Shown in pieces: positions 37,028-48,485 of a stretch of DNA of 64,000 nt. Position 1 is the stretch's first letter. Each line of letters opens with the position of its first letter. The translations under genes were made by a program, and so were the position numbers. Below the pieces are notes generated by a model that searched no databases, was not told the origin of the DNA, and saw nothing but the letters and a program-made list of their open reading frames with translations. Source of the DNA: Chrysopilus asiliformis (Eukaryota > Arthropoda > Insecta > Diptera > Rhagionidae). The stretch lies in NCBI GenBank assembly GCA_964034945.1, contig OZ035962.1, positions 89,754,650-89,818,649 on the forward strand. The letters run 5' to 3'.

Positions 37028-37406
37028 GTTTATTTTCGCTTGTCAAAATTTTTTGATATTCCCACAAACTAGTTATTTTAAAGTCAACATTATATGAACT
37101 AGAGAGCCTATAACCTAGAGAGTGGCCAATAGATTGTGCTACTGACAACAATTATTACCGCCAGACGAAAAAAATATTGAAAATTATTATTTTATTGTAT
37201 TTAATCTAACAAAAATGACATTAGAAACTACCCGACATGTTTCTGATATCAGCTACATTTAGATCAGTTCAAAAAAGTCAGCTTTGTCTCCCAGACAGTC
37301 AGCTGCACATTTTTTGCAGTGTGCCATGCGCCATTTGATTACATGTGCAACTGATATCGGGATCAGTCAGCTGCAGCGGCTGATGGCCAGTGGGACATAT
37401 CGCTTA

Positions 37407-37724
37407 CAGGTAAATATTTGGTTTCGTGCATTTTTATTACTAGGTAATTTGAGATTTTGTCGGAGCTATAATATGACCCGAACATGAAACAAAACAACAT
37501 GACAATCGGAAATTTTTGCTGAATGTGTAGTTAAATCCATAGGTACACAAAGAATATCTAAACGAATACGAATATATTGAAAAAAAAAATGATGACAAAT
37601 GCTTGATTTAAATCAATTGGCTTTAATAGAGGTTAAGTTGAAATACCGTCTGCCGGTGATTATTTTTTTAAAGTTTGTAAAATTTTCATTTCTAAATCTA
37701 AAGCAACTTTTCTTACATTATTTA
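37407..37724. other. Spacer, nothing recognised
   Basis: AT-rich DNA between the Harbinger element and a family B copy. Confidence 0.4.
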
Positions 37725-38220
37725 AAGATTTTGCCTTTTTTACTTTTTGTAACGCTTCGAACCAATCATCGGACACAAAAATGAACTACACCAGGGTGTT
37801 AGGGATGACCAAAGATTTTGATTGTCCGTCTGTCTGTCCGTCTGTCTGTCCGTCTATCTGTATGTCCATGAACACCATAACTTTCCAAAGAATTAACCCT
37901 CTAACCGGAATATTTCCGAAAAAAATTCACCAAAATATGACTTTCAACTTGCGACAGACCGTAACCAAGACAACGTAAAAGCCTAAATTTTTTCCAGCAT
38001 GTAAAGCGATAACTTACAAAAGTCAGTGTAACACGTTTCGGCGATTGCCGGCGATTTCCGGCGATTAAAATTGTTACCCGTTATAAGCAAGCGAATTCCC
38101 CGAAGCATTTCGGCTAGAGGGTTAAGCTAAAGACTTGAAATTTTGTGCAGATGAAATTGGCAAGGCTAAGTTCTTAAACAGACAAAAACGGACCAATCCT
38201 TTTTTTTGGCACCAAGTATA
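37725..38220 (+). repeat. Family B copy, interrupted
   Basis: Words 'tttgtaacgcttcgaaccaa', 'ccagggtgttagggatgacc', a short GTCCGTCTGTCT tract and 'gaacaccataac' run to 37896. The family resumes at 38126 with 'gctaaagacttgaaattttg' and 'ggctaagttctt'. The gap holds a piggyBac-type MITE. Confidence 0.75.
37897..38121. mobile_element. piggyBac-type MITE nested in family B, 225 bp
   Basis: TTAA flanks both ends exactly (37893-37896 and 38122-38125). The ends CCCTCTAACCGGAAT and, inverted, CCCTCTAGCCGAAAT match with two differences. CCC-starting ends with a TTAA duplication are the piggyBac signature. Removing the insert and one TTAA restores the uninterrupted family B order seen at 1880-1930 and 52100-52130. 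Confidence 0.85.
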
Positions 38221-38231
38221 TTTATAAAATA

Positions 38232-38463
38232 CAGTAATCCCTCCAACTGCGAGGTAGAAACGTTCCACAAAAAGACCACGCAAACCGAAACCACGCAATG
38301 TGAACCCTACTTTGTATGAAATTTTGAGGTTAGGAACATGTTTTTTTAAACAAAAATTATAAAAAAACCACGCAGCTGCGAAATTTTTACCGCGCAGTTC
38401 GAAATTTTTGTATTAGAAACTTAACCGTGCAATTAAGAAACCGCGCAGTTGAAGGGATTACTG
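38232..38463. mobile_element. pogo/Tigger-like MITE, 232 bp
   Basis: The ends CAGTAATCCCTCCAACTGCG and, inverted, CAGTAATCCCTTCAACTGCG differ at one position. TA flanks both ends (38230-38231 and 38464-38465). The interior repeats 'ccgcgcagttcgaaattt'-like words. No coding capacity. Confidence 0.88.
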
Positions 38464-38465
38464 TA

Positions 38466-39295
38466 ATTCTTATCTGAATACAGAATAAACTCAGTGGCTA
38501 AAGTTGATAAAAAATAACTGTTAGATAAAAGGGCCCGTATACATCAAAATGAGCACATGCTTATACTCCAATTATTTGGTGCAAATTCTTAAATTTTTGT
38601 GAACAAAAATTAGCAAATGCTGAACTTTGGAAGCAGGTATTTATTGTCAAATCCTAAGCAAGAAGTTTTATTCCTATAAACTTGAAAACATGCTCTAAAA
38701 AAGTGGAGCATAAGCATATGTTATTTTTATGCGTACGGCCAAAGAAATCAAAAATCGCGTTACTTTTATGTCGACAAAAGATTTTTCTACGTTTGTTATG
38801 AAAAATATAAACTGATTCACTTTAATATTAATGGCATTTAGATTTATAGTATGATTCATGGTCTTGTTTATCATGCAAAGGAAAATGGCTAGACAAAAAA
38901 AATGAATGTGTAAAGCAAATAATTGGTAGTGTAATAGCAACCCATTTCATTAAAAAAAAATTGTGCATAATTATTAGATTATTCAGAAAATTGCAAACAT
39001 TTGCATAGAATTTTCAAATGATCACAAAAATTTCATGATTTTGATCTATTGACCCCATAACCAGTACAATTACACTTGAATGATCTTTTAAGCCTTTCTA
39101 GAGATGAAAAAAAAAACTTTTACTAGAGATTAAGTTGCCATGTACAACAGAAACAAAATACCTCTGGGGGTTTATCAGATTTTCTCTTCGAGATTCAAAA
39201 TGGCGAATCCATAAAAAATTAAAAATCGCAATAATTTTGGTGACAATGGATATTGTTGGGTCGCTAATTACGAATCTGAGGTCCAAATTCAAAAA
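38466..39295. other. No supported gene
   Basis: AT-rich. Frames at 38695-38940 and 39098-39292 (minus) have no recognisable domains. Confidence 0.4.
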
Positions 39296-39296
39296 A

Positions 39297-39390
39297 AAAT
39301 TTGGAGTTTAATTTTGGAATTTAATTTTGGAGTTTGATTTTGGAGTATAATTTTGGAGTTTAATTTTGGAATTTAATTTTGGAATTACGA
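39297..39390 (+). repeat. 15-bp minisatellite (TTTAATTTTGGAGTT-like), ~6 units
   Basis: Imperfect tandem units alternating 'ggagtttaattt' and 'ggaatttaattt', followed by a partial unit at about 39410. Confidence 0.85.
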
Positions 39391-39610
39391 ATCTGAGATC
39401 CAAATTTAATTTTGGAATTACAACCTCAGATTCGTAATCAGAAACCCTAAAGACCCCAATTTTCACAATACCAATTTTCACAGAAATTATCGTGATTTTT
39501 CATTTTTGTGTCCGGCATCCTGAATTTTGAAAATCTGATAACGGATTCGTAATCAGACCCCAAAAACCCCCGCATAGAAATTTTCATGTGATCCGCCATT
39601 TCACAAAAAT
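39391..39610 (-). repeat. Family C-related fragment
   Basis: Words 'cagattcgtaatcag', 'accccaaaaacccc' and 'ggattcgtaatcagac' occur twice in roughly 110-bp spacing. They match the reverse strand of family C at 950-1140. Confidence 0.45.
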
Positions 39611-42600
39611 GCATGTCCAAAGGATTAATTAGTATACTTTATTTAAAAAAAGCATTTATAAAATCTAAAATGATGATAAAATATATATTTATAAATAAAT
39701 ACAAAAATAATTTTATAGAGTGCCACCCAGAGTTTAAATGAAAACAGAATGCACTATTATATAAAATAAAATGCGATAAAAATGTTTATCTTTCCAAGAA
39801 AAATTGAGTTCAAAAGCCTTATATTATCAAGAGGCAAGTGCATGTAGAACTAAAAAGTGTTTTTGGAATAGTTGATAGATTGTTTATTAGAGTTGATAGT
39901 TCGAGTGTTTACAAGAACTACATATTTTCCAACTAGCGCTTAGAGATTTTTTTTTGACTATTTAAAAAAAATCTTTAAGGGGCTGGTCATGAAATACGTC
40001 ACACAACTATGGGAAAGGGAGACTGAAGGGGGGAGGGGGAAGCGGTATTACTTGCCATACAAGAAACTTACAGAAATAAGTTGTAATCATCTTAAGTTGA
40101 TTTTCAGGCGAAGCCAAAGAGGACGGGGGTTAAAGATAGCTTTTGGTAAGAAAATCAAATCCACTGCATAAACAATCATTTCTCGTACCAGATTCACAAA
40201 ACAAATCAACGGAAAGGCAGCCCTTCGTAGTAACAAAACCGCTTCTTTGGCAACTGTGAGACTTTCAATTTGTAGGTGTATTTGATCTTGGCAACCACAA
40301 TTATTCACTTTCGGTGCAGTTTTTTGTAAAATTTCTGTCTACAGTGAATGTTTCCTAAAACAAAGAATTTCCCTGCGGCGCATTTCTTTATGAAATATTT
40401 GATTATGGTAAATCTGGCGCAATTTTTGATAGAGGAAATAGACTCCCTTATATTTTTCGATTAGATAATTACAGTCGAAAGTTAAGACTCATCTTCCCTC
40501 TGATCAATCTTTCAAAACTACCACACACACAAAAATTCATTTTTACCACTTTTTAGGACACATGTTTTGCCCCGGACGCCGCTGTGCCTTCGCATGGTTC
40601 TGCTGCTTCCTCTTAAATGGCAAAAATTGTAACTCAGTGCGTGTTTTTCAAAGAAATCAATTTCAATTTTTTCCTGCGGCGCATTTTATCGAGATTGATT
40701 AATGTACATTCATTCGTAGAAAAGATCGGTATTCGCACCACCAACCTCCGGATTACAGGCCAAGAACTTTACCACTTCGATCACTCTATGCGTAAATTAG
40801 AGTATGGGCTTGAGAAAACATGCCTTTTGTTAGTTGCAAACTTAGTGTTTTTTCCTTCCAAATTTTATACGTTTCAAACTAAATACTATTTACCATAATA
40901 GATACTGCAGAACGTAAGATTATATTCGTAACACGTCGAACACTTTTGTGACACATCTAAAGAGCGGGCGGACAAAAAATAGAAAATTTTTATGTGCTAT
41001 AAACATAATTTCAATGTTTTCATTCTTTCTTCTACATGACATTCGATAATATTTACCTGCTAAAGTGTAAGTAAATAGTCTCGACTTGGTCTGGCGATAT
41101 TTCGATAGTGTGGATATCCTTTCGATTGGCTGCACCGGCGAATGCAGGCCCAGACTCACGTTGAGACCCTATGAACAATGGATTCGATGTAAATTGATAT
41201 TTTATAGTCGCTAATCGGAAACAGATACGGGAAATCGTTTAGGTGAAATTTTTTGCATGCATCGTAATTTTTCTTCGATAGCATAAAACATGAAATGAAG
41301 GCAAGAAAAAAAACATACGCACCACATTGTCTTCGAAATTGTGATATAAGTTTCTACCGTAGTAGCGGTATTTATGAAGAAGCAAATCGTGTGGCCGGGG
41401 AGGGGTGGTCGACACACCAAATGCAGCGGAAGGATGTTCAATTCGCTATTGTGGGGCTTCTGCTTTAATATCCAATATGCACCGGAAAAATATTCCTGAC
41501 TGTGTGGTTGAGTCACCTGGGCAATTGTTTTTTTGTAGAATTTTTTTAGAAGTTGAGCTGGACACAACTTTTTGGGAGTTTCGAATGTGGAATGTGTTCT
41601 TTTTTGAAAAGCAGCCGTAATGCGAATTTACACCGTCCCACATTTTGTGATGTGATATTATATACAATAAATTTTAAAGAGCGAAACACAGGAACTACAC
41701 TGGCTTTTTTCCTTGTTTTGTTAGCTGGTAAGCTTTTAAGTCGTAATCTGTGAAATTTCTTTTCAAATGCTGGTAAAACCCTCCAGTGCTGGTAAAACCG
41801 GTGCTCAGGTGACTCAAGTCAGGAATATTTTTATGTATTAAAGCAGAATGTCAGTGAGCAGGAAACAACAAATTATGATTACTAAAACATTGGCTTTAAA
41901 ACGTCTGAAAAAGAAGGAATCTACCCGTCTCAAATTTACCCTCTTGTGATATTTTGAATGTACATTCCATATAGACATTCACACAACGACGGTCACACAA
42001 CGACGGTCACACAAAATATATGGGGTAACAAATTGGTCACAGTGACGTTACTGTCACGTTTACGCGACCGCTTTTACCCAGTTATTTTGTGACTATCGAC
42101 TGGAGTTCTAACCGTTTCCGCGAAATCCCTTTCAGACGATGTAAATATAAGAGAGAGGAGGTATCAGAAAACACTATAACTATGAATTCCCTAATGCAAG
42201 GTTGACTATTCATACTTCGATAATACTCCGATAAGAGTATATTATAAACTAGCACAATATAAACAACGAAAAACAAAAAAAACTTTCCGGGTAACAAAGT
42301 AACCGATATGCAACCGGCTTTATTATGACCGATCAAAAAACAATCGTCATGGATTTACAACCGTCATTTTGCGACCTGTGACACACTAAAACCTGAGTAG
42401 CAAATGGTTGCTTGGGAAAATTGTCGAAAAAAACGTGCAGCTACGAAATCTGTACCGCGCTTATTGAAGTTTTGCAAAATTACTGCAAAATCACAGTGAT
42501 TTTGCGCAACTGCGACATAAAAATGATTTTGCGCAACTGCTTAATCACAGTATTAGACGCTGCACAAGATGTGTGTGATTGTCCACGCAAAAATATTTGC

Positions 42601-43730
42601 TTGCGGCGCATTTTTTTGAAACATTTTTGCGCAGGCGCCACTTTTCAAAAAAAAAATTGCCGGCGATGCATTTCTTCTGTCATTCTTTGCTGCAAAACAT
42701 GGTTTCTTTTTTTAAAAAATGTGATTTTATATTATTTCTAATCACTTAAAATATTCAAAATAAATATAAAAGTAGATTTTTTTTCTTTGGTAAACACGCT
42801 ATGAAATATTTAAAATATTTTTCAAAAAAATTTTTTTAGGGGGCCCAATTTTAAAATTCTACACAAGGCCCAGTACTGGCGAGGTGTGGTTGGTCATACA
42901 ACACCATACCTAATTTTAACAAATAATTTACACTCGAGAAAATGAGCTGGAGTGAGATTCCGTAACTTGATTTAAGCGTTAGTTTCGAGTTAGAAGAAAA
43001 AGTGGTATTTGCTATCTCGGTTTCTCTTTGTCATTTATTTCGGTCAAAACAGAGTCAGCGAATGCTTCTTGTTCTTCTAACCCGAAACAAACGCTTGAAA
43101 CAGGTTACGGAATATCACTCCTGTTTTTCGGAAAAACGTTTATAAGGGTATTGTATTATTTTAAACATAATCTGTCCATCAAATTATCAGTACTTCACCC
43201 CCCTCCCCAACCCTCTCTTACCCGCTATGACATTTCCTCCCCCTTCTCCCCTCCCATAGAAGTGTCACGTATTTTATGGACACTCCCTAACGACATTGTT
43301 CAAAATATGCAGGGTTCTAAGGCAAGGTACTTTTCTATCGGTTATAACGGCCAAATCGGTTCCTTTAGTTCCTTAATAACCAATTTTCAGAAAAATTGGG
43401 GTTTTTTTTGCAAAATTTTGAAAATAATTTCATCAACATCTCGTAAAAAGCTTAAAACAAATATGAAAAACTTTAAACTAATCAAATATTAAATATTTAT
43501 ATCAAATAATTGACTCGGCCAAAATCAAAAAATTGAAATAATTTCGAATTTAGATTCAAAAAATTTAAATTTTTCCATACAAATTTTCAAATTTCTAGAA
43601 AATTGTATCTGAAATCCCTGCAATTCTATAACGTATACTCGTAGAAACTGTCCGACTCAATTGTGTACCAAAGGGTTAAATTTACATTGTACAACTTATG
43701 TTAATCTGACCATGCAAAAATAAATCTTTC
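39611..43730. other. Mostly unannotated DNA (possible tubulin intron)
   Basis: No confident gene. The word 'ctggtcatgaaatacgtcac' (39984-40003) and its inverted form 'gtgtcacgtattttatggac' (43261-43280) belong to a small dispersed group. A short tandem 'cacaacgacggtca' lies near 41970-42010. Frames at 41211-41667 are open on both strands and unrecognised. The 154-codon frame at 43028-43492 runs through C-rich repeat sequence and was rejected. If the tubulin exon to the right is functional, this DNA is intronic. Confidence 0.4.
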
Positions 43731-43738
43731 TGTCTTAC

Positions 43739-43795
43739 CTTAGCACCGATCTGGTTGCCGCATTGTCCAGCTTGCAAATGAACGATTTCCCTCAT
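43739..43795 (-). CDS. Beta-tubulin, first coding exon (19 codons)
   Basis: Reading from ATG at 43795 on the minus strand gives MREIVHLQAGQCGNQIGAK, the near-invariant N-terminus of beta-tubulin. It contains the MREI tetrapeptide (used in tubulin mRNA autoregulation) and the GQCGNQ nucleotide-contact loop. After codon 19 comes a perfect donor, AAG|GTAAGA (GT at 43737-43738). Animal beta-tubulin genes commonly have an intron exactly after codon 19, so the match covers both protein and gene structure. The product would pair with alpha-tubulin to build microtubules. The remaining ~427 codons are not visible between here and position 1. They must lie beyond the left edge, or this is an orphan exon. 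Which beta-tubulin paralogue it is cannot be told from 19 residues. Confidence 0.9.
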
Positions 43796-44660
43796 GTTGA
43801 TGTTGTGATTCTTCTATAACACTCTTAACTCGGATTCAATAGGATTCGATTTGAATCTTCTGGTCACTTCCAAAGTATCGCCTCAACAATTTATCGCAAT
43901 CGCGTTCAATAAATTCGTTGAATTTCGAAAAAAAAACGAAACCGAAATTTCCTTTCACACGAAAATAATTTCAATTTAGGTCAGGTCAGCTTAGCCGGTC
44001 AATTTTTTAGTATTATTTAGTCTGTATAATCTGGTAGATAAATAGATAATAGTAGGAAAATTATGGTTAATTATTAGCGCGAGGTAAATTCGTTTGAACA
44101 CAACTTTGGCTGATTGGAGTTGTCTAGGAATACTCGTTATTATGTTAAACTGGCACGAAATGCTTTCAATTTAAATTGAATCGATAAAAAAACGGAAGAA
44201 GCAACAAAACTATACAAAAATAGTACAAAAATATTCTTTAAATAAATTGATAAAATGTTCTTAAGCGAATTTTCTTTGCAGAGGATTCACGGGCACGATG
44301 TGGACAGGAGCAGCACTCACGACTGAATGATGGGTTCGGTTCTATCTAACTTGCTTCGAAGTTACTTCAACTGAATCTTCTGGAAGTGGGCACACTTTGA
44401 GACGAAGAAAACTCCAATGGCTTTTCAATTTTTCAACTTTTCACAGACGTTCTGCTCAACGCGAGGTTTTCTTTCTGACTGACTTCAAACTCGGCATGAA
44501 ATAAATCAGTTTTGAGGCTGAGACTTTGACTTGGGACTTTGTTCGTTCCAAGTGAATTCAAGGAGCTGGCAATCACTTGGAAGGAATTTCCTCTTCTACG
44601 TTGAAGAAGACTCATGAAAAAATCCAATTCTATTTCTTCTTTAATGTCGTCGCACTGTCG
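43796..44660 (-). promoter_or_regulatory. Presumed 5' UTR/promoter region of the beta-tubulin gene
   Basis: Upstream of the tubulin start the sequence, especially 44270-44660, is more GC-rich than its surroundings. TCAGT initiator matches on the minus strand occur at 44322-44326 (in TTCAGTCGTGAG) and near 44478-44484. No TATA box was seen at the right spacing. The 64-codon minus frame at 44433-44627 is unrecognised. The transcription start is not determined. Confidence 0.35.
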
Positions 44661-44787
44661 TCTCTGCGGCGTTCTTGCGTTTTCTTCAAGAATTAAAAAA
44701 CTACCAAAGCATGGCTTGCAGATGTATCTGTGCTTCGATAAAGTGTAAAGTTAAGTCGTATGGAAGTACCAAACTTAGATTAACACC

Positions 44788-45024
44788 ATGGCATATCAGT
44801 TTAGTTGCGTTTTTCTTATACTTTTTTTGAACTTCCCCTGCCGGTGCTTTCGGGCTGCTCGCATTATAAGAAGAATAAAAGTCCATTGTCGCCATAAGCG
44901 CAAGCGAACTGAAAAAAAAATCATGCAAATATGTTTCAGTGTTGTTAAACGACTTACATATTTTGGGAATACTAAATTATTTTTAAAAGTCGTAATCAGA
45001 AACTTCAAAATACTTTGTATTTAA
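44788..45024 (+). CDS. Small cationic ORF with hydrophobic N-terminus, doubtful
   Basis: A 78-codon frame starts in a fair context (accATGG) with 'MAYQFSCVFLILFLNFPCRC', which resembles a signal sequence. It continues with a very basic stretch ('IIRRIKVHCRHKRKR') and a hydrophobic tail. No family is recognised, no promoter signals stand out, and an overlapping minus frame is also open. Could be chance. Confidence 0.15.
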   Translation: MAYQFSCVFLILFLNFPCRCFRAARIIRRIKVHCRHKRKRTEKKIMQICFSVVKRLTYFGNTKLFLKVVIRNFKILCI

Positions 45025-45117
45025 TGTTAGAATGCTTGAAATAACAACTCGTGTAATGTTAGAATGCTTGAAATAACAACTCGTTTAATGTTAGAATGCT
45101 TGAAATAACAACTCGAA
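45021..45117 (+). repeat. 32-bp tandem repeat, 3 copies
   Basis: Three near-identical units of 'taatgttagaatgcttgaaa' + 'taacaactcgtt' begin at 45022, 45054 and 45086. Confidence 0.95.
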
Positions 45118-45770
45118 CTACTTGATCCAAAGTTTTGGGAAAAATAAATTGAAAAAAAAGTTCAAAACGGCTTTTATTTGAAAAAAATGTTTATTTTATT
45201 TTTCATGCTTTTATTTCTGATACACAGGGGAGGGGTAGGTTTTATGATGCGATCCATTACTTGGAGATTTTACCTAATGACGCAAACCGCATCAAAATTG
45301 CTGTAACGGTCCAGGAGATAGCAGAAGAGGGGTTAATTGGCAAGTGTAGGGGTGATTGAACATTGCTGATCAAAACGTTTTATATCAAGACGTCGTAAAT
45401 CGGAAGTCGCCTGTAATTTATCGTCAAGAAAATACCAACGGGAAATCCGACTTAAAAAATGTTATCTAACTCATTTGAAATTTTATTATTATTGTGAATC
45501 AAAAATAGATTTATGATTTACTTGAACTTTTGCTGGTACTGTGCTGCATGAAAACAAAATCTGTTCAGCGGCTACTTTTGCAATTTTAGCATTCAAATGT
45601 ATCTCTTTTTAGGTTGTGTAGGATTTGAAACTACTGCGGCGTATTTAAAAGCTGCACACTTTTCTGGGTTGTAACGTTCAGACATTGCAGTTTTTCATCA
45701 TGCTGCGCAGTAAAAGTAGCGAAGTATTGTACATTTTCTTTTGCGCAAAAATCATGCATATTATCTACAA
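45118..45770. other. Spacer, nothing recognised
   Basis: Contains one copy of the 'ttttatttctgatacacag' word shared with the hairpin at 25375-25454. No gene was identified. Confidence 0.4.
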
Positions 45771-45774
45771 AAAA

Positions 45775-46605
45775 ATGATTAAAAAATACCAATCTGAACA
45801 GCATATGACTTTCTTATACCAAATATACGTTTCGGCGCAATTTATACTAAAATCCGATGAATAAAATATTGGTTTACAAAAAACATCCCATTTTTTTACA
45901 AAATCTGAAATATTTCGATAACAGTAAAAATAGGGGATAAAAGTAAAAAAAAATAATTGGTTTTTGAGATAATTTCTACTTTTATTCAACTTTTGTCATA
46001 AAAAACGAAAAGTTTTGCAATAAATCGCGAAAAACAAAATTGGGATTTTTAAAAACCACGATTTTGATTACCTCCGGTTTACTGATATCCACCAAAAACA
46101 TATCTGCAAAATTTCATGGCTCTAGCTCCAGTAATTCTTTCTCTGTCGAAATTTTTACTTACTATCATGTTTATTTTCGGACTTAGCATAATATGCATCT
46201 ATTTGTTTAGTTTTTCTTTTCGTTATTTGGTTTTAGTTTTACTTTTATGCTGATTTTTGGTGAATCAAATTCTGTTGGAACCTTGAAAATTTTTTTAATG
46301 GATGGGATTTGATTTAGTGGCACATTTGTCGATACTTTCGACTAAGAAAATTTATTGATTTGTTACAAGCGTTCTTTAATAATTAAAAATGTGTAAAATT
46401 TTTCTATGGTCTAAGATTTTATTTGAATTTTAAATAAATTTAAAACTTCTCCTTCAAGTTACTAAGTCTGACAGACGGAAAGTCGTTTTTGAAAAAAAGG
46501 CTCCAATCGAGTCGGGCATGTTCGGAAAATGTATTTTAGGCAAAATTAAAAGGTCAATATTTTTCATGAATACAATATTATATTTTGTAAAATAAAGGAA
46601 AAAAA
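45775..46605 (-). repeat. Family A copy (inverted), interrupted
   Basis: Read on the minus strand, 46605-46468 matches the family A left part: 'gtattcatgaaaaat', 'aattttgcctaaaat' and 'cgactcgattggagcc', ending in GTCTGTCAGA. From 46140 down to 45775 it matches the right part: 'gagctagagccatgaaattt', 'taaaccggaggtaatcaaaa' and 'agaaagtcatatgctgttca'. The expected short octamer tract is replaced by a ~330-bp segment (46141-46467) that has an inverted copy at 47218-47548. Confidence 0.7.
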
Positions 46606-47550
46606 TATCACAGTGTAAAAAGCTGTTTGTGTTTATTTCCAATTCAAACCGCAGCAATTTTACAAAAGCTTAAAGTTGAAATAAACTCTTGAACCGGTTG
46701 AACTTTTGAAAAGTTTTTCTCTTTAAGCTTAAAATTACCGTTTCGAGAGCCAAGAATTTGAATCTCCGACAAAATGGTTGTTGTCTTTGCCTGTTGGTGT
46801 TACCAATCTTCAACTTTCTTGGTTCATAAAATATTGATCTGAAAATAAACAAAAAAAATTGCATTCATCAATATTGATTTTAACGAGGAAACAGGATTTC
46901 GTGTTTATTAAATATTTATTGGGATATAAAACTCGTACCAACCCACATGAAAGGGCGTTGCTAAAAATACAAAATTGAAACATTGAACACCAGAAATATA
47001 TTTTCCTCTTTCTTCAATTGTATTTCAATGCAATTTTAACAGATTGATCTGTATATTTATTTAATAAATCAGTAATTTTTGGAATAACATTTATATAGAA
47101 TTGGTATTTAAATAGTTTTCTCTGAACATTTCCAGCGATTTTTAAACAGTTAAAATTAGAACAAAGTTTCATGGCTCAGTTCTTATGATCATTAATGTTA
47201 AGAAATAGTAACTATGCTTTAGTAACTTGAAGGAGAAGTTTTAAATTTATTTAAAATTCAAATAAAATCTTAGACCATAGAAAAATTTTACACATTTTTA
47301 ATTATTAAAGAACGCTTGTAACAAATCAATAAATTTTCTCAGTCTAAAGTATCGACAAATGTGCCACTAAATCAAATCTCATCCATTAAAAAAAAATTTC
47401 AAGGTTCCACCAGAATTTGATTCATCAAAAATCAGCATAAAAGTAAAACTAAAACCAAATAACGAAAAGAAAAACTAAACAAATCGATGCATATTATGCT
47501 AAGTCCGAAAATAAACATGATAGTAAGTAAAAATTTCGACAGAGAAAAAA
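46141..47550. repeat. Inverted repeat, ~330-bp arms separated by ~750 bp
   Basis: Arm 46141-46473 is the reverse complement of 47214-47550 with only a few differences (e.g. 'gatgcatat'/'gatgcatctat'). The outer word is 'ctgtcgaaatttttacttac' and the inner word 'ccttcaagttactaa'. The left arm interrupts family A; the right arm lies in unrelated sequence. It could be two insertions of one short element in opposite orientation, or a fold-back element. The spacer holds no recognised gene. Confidence 0.85.
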
Positions 47551-48168
47551 TTGAACCTATAAAATTTAATTAATCATTGACTATTTTAACCTTTTAAATA
47601 ATTGGCTACCGCTGAATAAACGAGCATCAAAAATATAATCTCGATGTGTCCAAAAGATATGAAAAAAATTCTTTAGACATTTTTTTTTTGGTTTCTTCCA
47701 TGAATCTATACTGGGTAACTATTTGGCAAGCATATTAGTCTTTGAGGTCAACATGCAATTATAGGCCAAAATGTGTACCCCTCCTATAATTTAAGTTGAC
47801 AGACAGAAACGATTTTATACCCAAAAAAATCTTACGTCTGACGTAATATTTGTCGCTTATGTAGAGAAAAATTGCTATACAATTAACAAGCGACGACTCT
47901 GAAAATTTTGCATGCAACACTGGCTAATGTCTTTGTAGATAGTTTTTGATGTTTTTGCTATTAGTTAATTGCAATTTGAGATTCGTACCGTAAATCTAAA
48001 AATTCAGTGCCAAATGTGAAACGGTCGGCAATTTCTAAGGTGTAGGCAACCCCGAAACTTTATTACATAACCGCAAAAACCAGTGACGTACCGTTAATTT
48101 TAAAGGTGGGGACATCAAATTTTTAAAGAGAAAAAACATTTTCCTAGTTTTTAGGCATATATTTAATC
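47551..48168. other. Spacer, nothing recognised
   Basis: AT-rich. No convincing frame or terminal repeat. Confidence 0.4.
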
Positions 48169-48169
48169 A

Positions 48170-48485
48170 TTGCTATTCTGGAATCCGAAGTTAAAACGTA
48201 AAACCAAACTCAGTCAACTCGATTCGCAACTCAATTGGTATTCTGGTATTCTGAAATTTGCAACGAGTCTAGTAAAACCACTCTTTCCCCCCTCCCACAT
48301 AAAAATGGAAAACTTTTTACCCATTTTCTCAAACACGGTGGCTCGTATCAAAAAATTTATAAATACAAAATATATTTAGAATATGATTTTACATAACCTC
48401 TCCATACATCCAAATCCAATCGGACCACTCGCCCCCCCCCCCCCCCCCCACACATATATAAAATTTTGTCTGTTTTCATATACAG
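48170..48485 (+). repeat. Half-MITE joined to family B right part
   Basis: 48172-48265 matches one half of the CTATTCTGGAATCC MITE at 29492-29710. 48270-48480 matches the family B right half ('ttctcaaacacggtggctcg', 'aatttataaatacaaaatat', 'ccatacatccaaatccaatc'). It ends in a C homopolymer near 48433-48450. Confidence 0.65.

Larger units (their letters stand above)
36302..37403. mobile_element. Internally deleted PIF/Harbinger transposon, 1,102 bp
   Basis: A TTA duplication flanks the element (36299-36301 and 37404-37406). The terminal regions are inverted repeats of ~100 bp sharing 'atgtcccactgg', 'catcag', 'ctgcagctgactgatcccga' and 'catggcacactga', with gaps. Inside are the N-terminal and C-terminal ends of a HARBI1-type transposase on plus and the first exon of a MADF-domain protein on minus, the two-gene layout of animal Harbinger elements. 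The middle of the transposase and the later MADF exons are missing, so the copy is non-autonomous. Confidence 0.92.

Noticed and set aside
40563..40703. Short Cys-rich plus frame beginning MFCPGRRCAFAWFCCFLL
   Set aside because: Cys-rich start is attractive but it has no signal peptide, no promoter signals and ends in low-complexity sequence; likely chance.
41211..41667. 118-codon minus frame with overlapping plus frames
   Set aside because: Frames are open on both strands and match no family; insufficient support for a gene.
43028..43492. 154-codon plus frame
   Set aside because: Runs through C-rich repeat DNA and an A/T-rich tail shared with dispersed sequence; no protein-like features.
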